Source of the DNA: CAUZSN01 sp963582345
GTDB taxonomy: Bacteria > Planctomycetota > Planctomycetia > Planctomycetales > Planctomycetaceae
Length of the DNA: 16,107 bases
NCBI GenBank assembly: GCA_963582345.1
Contig: CAUZSN010000067.1
Span: 1-16,107, forward strand
Direction of reading: 5' to 3'
Shown here: one piece after another, positions 6,677-12,552 of the stretch
Layout: every line of letters starts with the position of its first letter
How positions within the stretch are numbered: the first letter of the stretch is position 1
Position numbers and translations under genes: made by a program
The notes under the pieces: model-generated
The model's input: the letters and a program-made list of their open reading frames with translations, nothing else
Told to the model about the DNA's origin: nothing
Databases searched by the model: none

Positions 6677-7873
6677 TTATGATGATGACTGATTTCGCTT
6701 GGCCCGTTGTATCGCCTCTTCGTATCGGACACGCATCTGAGGGGGCATTTCGTCGAGCGAGTTATAAACGGTTGTACTACCGTCGCGATTACGGACTGTC
6801 ACACTAAACGATTGATGTACTACAGGCCCTTTGTTCTCGGTACCTTCTTTGAACATTTTTTCCGCCACTGGACGGAGTTCTTCGGGAACTTCTTCGAGAG
6901 AGCGGGCAACACCGTGCGTGATCTTTGGTTTGGTTGCCATGGAATACCTTTGAGTCGTACAGTAGCCTCCTGCACCCAACAGGAGGCTACTGTTAACCGA
7001 AACTTCACTACGTACCACCGACTCAATTCCCGTCAACCTTTGTAAGTGCGCGATCAACTGGCTCACACTGCCCGGTAACGGTTCTTCATTGGAAGGTTGG
7101 GATTTCTGGTAATCAATAAAGAACACGACTTCGGGGTCGTCAACCAGACTCGGTTCTTGTTCAATCCAAGTCTCAGCCGATGCGCCAAGTTTGACCATCC
7201 ACCGCCAGCCGACAATTGCGCTTACACCACCTGGTGACCGTTCACTTTCGGCGGCGGCACAACAGAAAATTTGACCAAAGGTACTCAGTGGCCATCGGCG
7301 AGTCACAGACCACACCCCGCGTTTACGGACGACCAAGTCGTCACCAGACCGTTGGATAGTCACCCATTCGAATGGATAGGCAGCCGGAGGCAAGACCATA
7401 ACTGCGCAAAGGCTACCATACATAATCCAGTAGAGGATCTTCATGATCATGTGACTAGTCCGACGCACAGCTTTGTTTTGTTCAACTCGCTGTTGCATTT
7501 GTTTTTCTCGAGCAACCGACTCCTGCTCGAATCTCGCACGTACGTCGGGTGACAGATCCTGTTTGAGTTTCTCGGTAATTTTTCGACTCTGTTGAATTTC
7601 TTCAGCAGTAACGGTGCGGGCTGACTTTGGTTGGGCTACATGGTCGGAAGCAAGCGTCCAGGGAAATCCCGCGCACCACGTGAGCAGAACGAGTATGAAC
7701 AGTGCCATGCCGCTGATCCCAAGCAGGTGTCCGAGTGTTCGCCTTGATGGGCGATAGACGACCCGTTCTTGGGTACTCTTGCCAGGCTGCCAATACACCA
7801 TGTAGTACACTGGGATATGCCGCCATCGCCAGCCACCCCAACGCGATTTCCAAAAATTAAACTGGTAGAGCAT
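6677..7873 (-). CDS. Two-helix membrane protein, unknown function
   Basis: The 398-residue product has two membrane segments, about 48-70 (LLGISGMALFILVLLTWCAG) and about 146-168 (ILYWIMYGSLCAVMVLPPAA). A charged Gln/Glu-rich loop of about 70 residues, probably helical, lies between them. Residues 170-285 form a beta-rich region beginning WVTIQRSGDDLVVRKRG, a pattern reminiscent of bacterial PH-like domains. Residues 294-305 are encoded by one strong hairpin (6959-6993). The last 87 residues contain a twice-repeated motif, SLEEVPEELR (325-334) and SLDEMPPQMR (372-381). Met312, preceded by AAAGG, could be an independent start for this part. No Shine-Dalgarno is visible at 7873; Met25 at 7801 is an alternative. 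I do not recognise the family. It converges on the small gene at 6430-6615. Confidence 0.78.
   Translation of the reverse strand: MLYQFNFWKSRWGGWRWRHIPVYYMVYWQPGKSTQERVVYRPSRRTLGHLLGISGMALFILVLLTWCAGFPWTLASDHVAQPKSARTVTAEEIQQSRKITEKLKQDLSPDVRARFEQESVAREKQMQQRVEQNKAVRRTSHMIMKILYWIMYGSLCAVMVLPPAAYPFEWVTIQRSGDDLVVRKRGVWSVTRRWPLSTFGQIFCCAAAESERSPGGVSAIVGWRWMVKLGASAETWIEQEPSLVDDPEVVFFIDYQKSQPSNEEPLPGSVSQLIAHLQRLTGIESVVRSEVSVNSSLLLGAGGYCTTQRYSMATKPKITHGVARSLEEVPEELRPVAEKMFKEGTENKGPVVHQSFSVTVRNRDGSTTVYNSLDEMPPQMRVRYEEAIQRAKRNQSSS
6959..6993. repeat. Perfect 14-bp inverted repeat inside a coding frame
   Basis: ACAGTAGCCTCCTG at 6959-6972 and CAGGAGGCTACTGT at 6980-6993 pair perfectly around a 7-base loop. 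It is in frame within the membrane-protein gene and ends about 40 bases before an internal ATG with a plausible ribosome site. There is no T-run, so it is not a standard terminator. Confidence 0.9.
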
Positions 7874-8102
7874 AAGTCTAAGGCCAACAGCGTGAGAATC
7901 GTTGTCGGTTCAATCGCCCTCGATCATTCTAGACACACCCGACGAAAAATCGTTCTCGACGTGTGCGGCACAAGAACAACATCTTCGTACTGTTCCCAAT
8001 CATATTGCGTGGGATCGCCCTCCGAAACTTTCCGGAGGCGAAAGCAGTCCGCCACTTGCTTTGTCGACAAAAAAACTCAAGCACCTTCATATATCCATAG
8101 AC

Positions 8103-8134
8103 AAAAAAAGGCACCGTCACTCATTGACGGTGCC
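8103..8134 (-). terminator. Intrinsic terminator, probably the displaced original ssrA terminator
   Basis: On the minus strand GGCACCGTCA, loop ATGAG, TGACGGTGCC is followed by seven T (8109-8103). The stem is 10 bp and perfect. It lies four bases downstream of the duplicated ssrA 3' end at 8139-8156 and serves no other gene that I can see, which fits an original ssrA terminator separated from its gene by an insertion. Confidence 0.85.
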
Positions 8135-8138
8135 CAAG

Positions 8139-8156
8139 TGGAGGCGGCGGGAATCG
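8139..8156 (-). other. Putative attachment site, distal copy (duplicated ssrA 3' end)
   Basis: The plus-strand sequence TGGAGGCGGCGGGAATCG is identical to 10349-10366, the last 18 nt of the tmRNA gene (half the T-loop, T-stem and acceptor strand, discriminator A), in the same orientation. The identity ends exactly there on both sides. No other part of a tRNA or tmRNA is present upstream, so it is a fragment, as expected for the far end of an element integrated into the ssrA 3' end. Confidence 0.75.
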
Positions 8157-8207
8157 CCCCCCCATCCAAATTCTGGGAAAACGCGAACTTCCAAGTGATG
8201 CGACACT

Positions 8208-8345
8208 AAATCCGACGCTATCGCTGCAGAAAATGGCCCTGTCGACCCCGATTTACAATCGATCATTGAGCAGTGGGAAGACTTGTCCGAAGCGACGAAA
8301 GCTCACGTCGTAGCAATGGTCCGTGCGGCCGATGTCAAAGGCTAA
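8208..8345 (+). pseudogene. Fragment resembling an integrase C-terminal tail
   Basis: An open frame, 45 codons to TAA 8343-8345, without a start codon. It reads KSDAIAAENGPVDPDLQSII, then EQWEDLSEATKAHVVAMVRA and ADVKG. The D-P-D-L, I-I-E-x-W, L-S/P-E-A and A-M-V-R-A-A pattern is one I associate with the very C-terminal tails of planctomycete tyrosine recombinases; this is memory, not a search. Just upstream, in another frame, ENANFQVMRH at about 8176-8205 could be the preceding part joined by a frameshift. The frame starts only some 50 bases inside the distal att copy. Other proteins may share this tail. Confidence 0.4.
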
Positions 8346-8740
8346 GCAACTAACGTTTCAATACTCTACCAGCGTAGGCTAAACGCGATAAAGTAGTGCA
8401 GCGACGCTCACATCAGACACGGGTCAAAAGAAGGCTATGGCTAGGGGACACCCGAGATTCTTGACTGAAAAATATATTTGGTACTGGGAGACGACGAGTT
8501 TTCTCCTCTCTTGCTTGCAGTTGCCAGTAATCGCAAACCATCGCACGTCATTGAATGATGCGGATCAGGTAGAACAGTCCGAGGTTTGGTCTTACGTTTG
8601 TACGACGTCAGAATTCGGCCTTTCGGATTCGTATCCCAGAATTAATCCCTGGATGTCTGTGCGCACCGCCTGTAGCATCCCAACTAAGATGCGGTGGCAA
8701 AAACGTGATATCTGTTTCCAAAGATTCACTGCAGTGGTGC
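8346..8740. other. Gene-free stretch with repeat copy
   Basis: Apart from the dispersed repeat at 8490-8625, I see nothing here that supports a gene, RNA or regulatory site. Open frames crossing it change character at the repeat borders. Confidence 0.5.
8490..8625 (+). repeat. Dispersed 137-bp repeat, copy 2
   Basis: This is the counterpart of 2381-2517 in the same orientation, 6.1 kb away, inside the putative element. Both copies begin with GACGACGAGTT and end near TTTCG, with one single-base indel close to the end. Neither copy has obvious terminal inverted repeats or target-site duplications. Confidence 0.8.
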
Positions 8741-9838
8741 TCATACAGCGAGTCGGACCCAACGAGTGTGAGTCACGCCCTTCAAAGTGCACCAAAAGTA
8801 AGTCAACAGTGTTCCATCATCGAGAAGAATGCCTTGCGGCTTCCCAAACGCGATCAGCAAGTGTTGAGCCAGAAAGCTTTCATGATCAGTTGTGCCGAGT
8901 GTTGCTTCCTCGCCAGCATCAAAGATAACGATTTGGTTGTCTAAATCAAACGTCGTAAAATCTTCGCTGATCGCCATACGAATGCTTTGTGGTTCATGAC
9001 GGTAGTTATAAATGGCCGCCACTCGGCCATCCGGCAGCGCGATTGGACAACAGACCTGACCGCGAAGATTTGTTTCGCGTGGTTCAGACCAAGTTCGGCC
9101 TTCGTCATCGGAAATCACCCAGTGGTTGTTCAAGTCTTGCTTCGTGCCGTACAGATGGGCCCAAAATAGTGTGTAGACCCGACCATCCGGAAGTCGGGAG
9201 TGGAGTTGGTCCCACCACAAAACTCGACCGCTTTCGTCGTTGGCAATTACGGTGAAGTCGCCCCAAGTCTGACCCTGATCATCCGAAATGATCGCGGCCG
9301 CCTTTTGATCGGGTAGGCCGTCATAGCCTTTCGCCTTCCAGGTCTCCAATGGATACATCCAACGAGTCGACGAAAACTGAATCAGCGAGCCAGATTTGTT
9401 CCAAGTGTATTTTTTCGGCGGCAAATCGACAGGAACAACCTGCGGCTGTGACCAGGTGCTACCATGGTCTTCGGACCAGAACAACAATAGCTCCGGGCGC
9501 TGCAAGGCTTCGGTTTCCAGGTCGAAGAGGCTGTCTTCGCTGGTTTCGAAACGAGTCGACGTCATCACCAACCGCCCGCCTGGTACTTCGTTGATGTCCG
9601 GACCACGATACGCCCAGCCGTCGTCCGGAATGCCCCCATGAATGTTGCCTTGGTTTTGCCACGTCTTCCCACCACCGGATGTGTGCAGCACTTCGATGTG
9701 ATTATCCGGCGATCCTAAGCCGGATCCGACGTGCTGGCTGGCAATTAACGATCCGTCGTTTAATTGCGTAATTGATGGCATGTAAGCCCCACGATCTTCG
9801 GAATGCGAAAGAATTCCTTGATCAATAATCCTGAGCAT
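8741..9838 (-). CDS. Sialidase-like BNR (Asp-box) repeat protein
   Basis: The 365-residue product starts MLRIIDQGILSHSEDRGAYM at ATG 9838, which has AGGAG seven bases upstream; a reading from 9862 is less likely. Four Asp boxes of the S-x-D-x-G-x-T-W type are visible: SGGGKTW (54-60), SEDHGSTW (122-129), SDDQGQTW (185-192) and SDDEGRTW (243-250), with a weak fifth at 291. Between them are paired L-P-D-G-R strands. This is the six-bladed propeller plan of sialidases (GH33-like) and relatives. RGAYMPSI near residue 16 could supply one arginine of a sialidase triad, and Arg287 and Arg359 are other candidates. There is no signal peptide, so it may be cytoplasmic, unusual for an extracellular glycosidase. 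It may cleave sialic-acid-like or other sugars, or be a non-catalytic propeller. It is the only intact gene between the two att-like repeats. Confidence 0.85.
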   Translation of the reverse strand: MLRIIDQGILSHSEDRGAYMPSITQLNDGSLIASQHVGSGLGSPDNHIEVLHTSGGGKTWQNQGNIHGGIPDDGWAYRGPDINEVPGGRLVMTSTRFETSEDSLFDLETEALQRPELLLFWSEDHGSTWSQPQVVPVDLPPKKYTWNKSGSLIQFSSTRWMYPLETWKAKGYDGLPDQKAAAIISDDQGQTWGDFTVIANDESGRVLWWDQLHSRLPDGRVYTLFWAHLYGTKQDLNNHWVISDDEGRTWSEPRETNLRGQVCCPIALPDGRVAAIYNYRHEPQSIRMAISEDFTTFDLDNQIVIFDAGEEATLGTTDHESFLAQHLLIAFGKPQGILLDDGTLLTYFWCTLKGVTHTRWVRLAV

Positions 9839-10064
9839 GCTGTTTCTCCTCTTGGACCACAAAGCTAAAATCGCATTCGAAGTCCGAAATTCAAGACACC
9901 TTGCAACTCAAAGTAAGGCTCTTCGGTAATCATTGTATGAGAATGCGCACAAGAGTATGAGTGGAAAATCTCAATCGCCGTAAATCCTTCAAATATAACG
10001 CGGATAAAATTTTTGCGAGGCACAGGGGGTAAATCGGCCCGATTGAGATTCCGGTCGTGAAGCG

Positions 10065-10282
10065 TTACAAACAGACGAATTAGAATACGGTTACGATCTC
10101 AAGAAGTGGAAGAGGAAGATGCGGTCGTGGCCAAGTAGTTCGGAAACACTCAAGCCATTGCCATGCGACATTACGTCGACGTGACCAATGCCGACTTCAA
10201 GCGAGCGGTGTCTGGCGACGTCGAGCTGAATAACAAAGCGACGCTGCAGGCGCACGTCACGACTCGCAAGCCGACCTTGTAG
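10065..10282 (+). pseudogene. Tyrosine integrase fragment with nonsense codon
   Basis: In the frame ending at TAG 10280-10282 the sequence reads E-E-D-A-V-V-A-K-stop-FGNTQAIAMRHYVDVTNADF and then KRAV. The G-N-T/S-x-x-x-A-M-R-H-Y pattern is the box II end of tyrosine recombinases, and the Tyr at 10172-10174 would be the nucleophile. The in-frame TAG at 10136-10138 stands where this family normally has Trp (TGG), a one-base change. Upstream bases can be read in another frame (LQTDELEYGYDLKK from 10065), suggesting a frameshift as well, and the N-terminal domain and most of box I are missing. It points toward the ssrA 3' end 67 bases away, the usual position of an integrase gene beside its attachment site. 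Confidence 0.6.
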
Positions 10283-10288
10283 CGAATG

Positions 10289-10341
10289 AAAAAAAACTAG
10301 TTTTGCAGGGGAATGCGACTTCTCGCGACACTCTGCAAAAC
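10289..10341 (-). terminator. Terminator now following ssrA
   Basis: On the minus strand GTTTTGCAG (10341-10333) pairs with CTGCAAAAC (10308-10300), with an inner GCGA/TCGC hairpin between, and a run of eight T (10296-10289) follows after CTAG. It begins eight bases after the tmRNA 3' end. It lies inside the element side of the att site, so ssrA appears to use an imported terminator. Confidence 0.72.
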
Positions 10342-10348
10342 CAGAGAT

Positions 10349-10366
10349 TGGAGGCGGCGGGAATCG
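10349..10366 (-). other. Putative attachment site, proximal copy (ssrA 3' end)
   Basis: These are the last 18 nt of the tmRNA gene, identical to 8139-8156. Because the tmRNA is complete here, this is the end at which integration restored the gene. Confidence 0.75.
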
Positions 10367-10706
10367 AACCCGCGTCCTGTGATCCCTTGATTACGGCATC
10401 TACGTGCGTAGTTTGTTGATTGAATTTGCCACCAGCAGGCTCAACGAACAAAGCCCGCTCAGCGGCTAGTCCACAACGGATCTCGCGCCAAACGTAGCGG
10501 ACACTGACTTGGCACCAGCCCGATTTTTCGGCCGGCGGTCGGACTCCTCAGGCAGGGATTCCTAAGCCGGGACTGCCATTTGTTAGGCAGCCAAAGCGAA
10601 TTGCTTTTTGGCAATTAATATTGTGATCAGCTTTTAACGTGGCCAACTGATCAACCACGGCACGCCACCACAACCTGCGGTGACCCAGTCGAATCCAATC
10701 GCCCCC
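10349..10706 (-). ncRNA. ssrA: tmRNA (transfer-messenger RNA)
   Basis: A one-piece tmRNA of 358 nt. The 5' end GGGGGCGATTGGATTCGAC is the conserved tmRNA start. GGGGGCG pairs with the 3' strand CGCCTCC, followed by discriminator A, and the T-arm is GCGGG, TTCGATT, CCCGC. CCA is not encoded. The tag reading frame lies at 10612-10583: resume codon GCC and stop TAA give the peptide AKKQFALAA, whose ALAA end is the usual protease recognition signal. The sequence from about 10600 to 10380 would hold the pseudoknots. With SmpB it rescues ribosomes stalled on broken messages and tags the products for proteolysis. The exact resume codon is inferred from alignment with the E. coli layout. I saw no confident promoter upstream. 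Confidence 0.96.
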
Positions 10707-10944
10707 TTTTCAACGAACTGGTTCTATTGTCTGGACACAGAGAATGTGGAAGAGTTTCAGCAATGATAGCACTCAACCTCGGATTATGATCGGCAGGTCA
10801 CCTGAAATCAATTGCTGCAAAACCACTCGCAGCTTACAAGTCCTTGTTAAATAGCGTCTTGCGCTAATTAAATAATAGTATTCAGATTGTCTGTAATCAC
10901 GTTGCTGGATGCATCTCTTACGCACTAATGTCTGCAACATGCAC

Positions 10945-12552
10945 TTACCGAAGTTCGTCCATTTCGTTCTCAAAATCACGAATCTTGTCTGGACTTAGAT
11001 GCCGACCAAGCACATCTGTGGTTCGTTGAATCAGCCTCTTGATTCTGAATTCAGCACTGCGATTTTTTTGCAACTTGGCCGCCTGAACAGCGGGAAATTG
11101 AATGGCCTTTAACTGTTGCTCGAAATACTTAATACCGTGCACTTTTTTAAATCCGTCAATTTGCTCGTCAACCTGCTCCCACTTTCCGTCACGAGCATAC
11201 AAGCGAGCTAGTGCTATGTGCGTCGCCCGACGGGCGACCGTATCGACCAACTCACCCTCCAACAGCGCGAGTTGTCCTTCGACACCCAGACGCAGCGAAT
11301 CAGAAGGAAGTCGGAGATAAATCTCCGGCTCAACCCCCGATACAAAAGGGACTCGAGCCAATAAAGACGTTCCGCTGTGAACGTAAAGCTTGACAAGAGG
11401 ATACTCGAAATTCACCGGAATCGTAACGGCACCCGAACGGTCTGTGAGAAGGTGCAACGCCTCGATCTCAAGTTGCTTTTTTATTGATTCTTTACTTGAT
11501 GTCGGTGGGTTCATGACAACGTTCACGTGATGACTGATCAGCGGCTTGGATGGATTCTTGCGCGGAACCAATATGAGCCGTGTTGCACCGTAAGAAGGCC
11601 GAATTCCGATTGCAATTTTTTCGACGCGGCGTCTTGCCCCACCCAGTGGCGCACGCAGACCGGACTCCACGGAACATGTTGCCCGTGCGCGGTCGACAGA
11701 CTGAACCATCAGATAAGTCCACGGTAGGAATTGAATCTTCCGAACGACTTTTTTCTTATCCAAATAGCGAAAAATCGGAATGAAGAATTGCTTGGTCGTA
11801 AGTTGAGCCGCGTCGGGGTCAACCGAAGGAAACTGACCAGCTTGTACGCGAATCGTTGCTGTATCGTTATCGGCCTCATCAATCGCCACGATCGGTTGGA
11901 ACAGGCCGTGGACCAACGTGAATACGTCGGCCGCAACGGTCCGTCGCTGGAAAGTTTCGCGAGTTGCCAGACGTCCTAACACCTGAGTGGACCGGTCCCA
12001 TTCTCGCCCAGAGATTCGATACCGTCCGCCTAAGACTTCGACCGTCACAATGTAGACTTTATCACAACTGGCCTTGCCGAACCGTTCTGTTTCACTTTCC
12101 GACGTCAATTGTTCAAGCCCCCTCATTCCTGGAGGCGATAGCCACAGGTTTTCTTCAACCTTTAGAGTCCACATCTGTCCCAGAATTCGTTCGACCGCCG
12201 CCCTGATTTTTTGTAGGACTGATTCACGATATCCCATAGTCAACAGCGGGTCGGAACCAAATGTAATGCTGACTTGCACGCGGTACGGCTGCAGTTCGAT
12301 TGGCACCTCGGCTCGCTTCGGTTTTTTGACCGATGTTTCGGAAGAGGTGGATACTGTCGCTTCGTCTTTCTGTATCTTCACTTCAGTCGACTTCGAGTCC
12401 AACTCTGACTTCTCGCCAGCTGACGTCGATTGCGAGTTGAGTAAAAGCACCTCGGCTAGCAGCATGGCCGACAGACAAACCGCCAGTCCTTTACTCCCAA
12501 ATCGCCGCTGCAATACGCGTTTTCTTGGAATTGCGGATCGGACACCAATCAT
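10945..12552 (-). CDS. Secreted protein of unknown function, last gene of operon
   Basis: The 535-residue product has a long basic N-region (RKRVLQRRFGSKG) and a hydrophobic core (LAVCLSAMLLAEVLLL) ending near TSA at about 45, a signal peptide for export. Residues 45-80 are a Lys/Glu/Ser/Thr-rich linker. From about 88 (LQPYRVQVSITFGSDPLL) to 440 it is mixed alpha/beta with no motif I recognise; residues about 385-440 look like an immunoglobulin-like strand set (GAVTIPVNFEYPLVKLYVHSG with the GAV start). Residues about 450-535 are helical and contain ALARLYARDGKWEQVDEQID, a TPR-like hairpin. Its ATG overlaps the stop of the upstream gene (ATGA at 12552-12549), so translation is coupled to the solute-binding fusion. 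It probably acts in the same periplasmic process. No terminator is obvious downstream. Confidence 0.85.
   Translation of the reverse strand: MIGVRSAIPRKRVLQRRFGSKGLAVCLSAMLLAEVLLLNSQSTSAGEKSELDSKSTEVKIQKDEATVSTSSETSVKKPKRAEVPIELQPYRVQVSITFGSDPLLTMGYRESVLQKIRAAVERILGQMWTLKVEENLWLSPPGMRGLEQLTSESETERFGKASCDKVYIVTVEVLGGRYRISGREWDRSTQVLGRLATRETFQRRTVAADVFTLVHGLFQPIVAIDEADNDTATIRVQAGQFPSVDPDAAQLTTKQFFIPIFRYLDKKKVVRKIQFLPWTYLMVQSVDRARATCSVESGLRAPLGGARRRVEKIAIGIRPSYGATRLILVPRKNPSKPLISHHVNVVMNPPTSSKESIKKQLEIEALHLLTDRSGAVTIPVNFEYPLVKLYVHSGTSLLARVPFVSGVEPEIYLRLPSDSLRLGVEGQLALLEGELVDTVARRATHIALARLYARDGKWEQVDEQIDGFKKVHGIKYFEQQLKAIQFPAVQAAKLQKNRSAEFRIKRLIQRTTDVLGRHLSPDKIRDFENEMDELR

Larger units (their letters stand above)
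8139..10366. mobile_element. Degenerate integrative element in ssrA
   Basis: A 2.2-kb segment bounded by 18-bp direct repeats of the ssrA 3' end. It contains two decayed fragments resembling tyrosine-integrase C-termini (8208-8345 and 10065-10282), one BNR-repeat gene and one copy of a dispersed repeat. Tyrosine integrases commonly target ssrA and tRNA 3' ends, restoring the gene at one end and leaving a fragment at the other; that is the arrangement seen here. No intact integrase remains, so it should be immobile. Its small size suggests large deletions. Confidence 0.5.

Noticed and set aside
8139..8156. A second tRNA or tmRNA gene
   Set aside because: Only the 18-nt 3' strand is present; no D-arm, anticodon arm or 5' acceptor strand lies upstream.
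7902..8198. Plus-strand frame of 98 residues
   Set aside because: It reads through the antisense of the terminator hairpin and the att copy, with no ribosome site or recognisable composition.
8139..10366. A functional prophage or genomic island
   Set aside because: There is no intact integrase, no structural or replication genes and only 2.2 kb; I call it a remnant.
10257..10451. Minus-strand frame of 64 residues over the ssrA 3' half
   Set aside because: It translates the tmRNA tRNA-like domain (GSIPAASN end) and runs through the terminator; it is not a protein gene.
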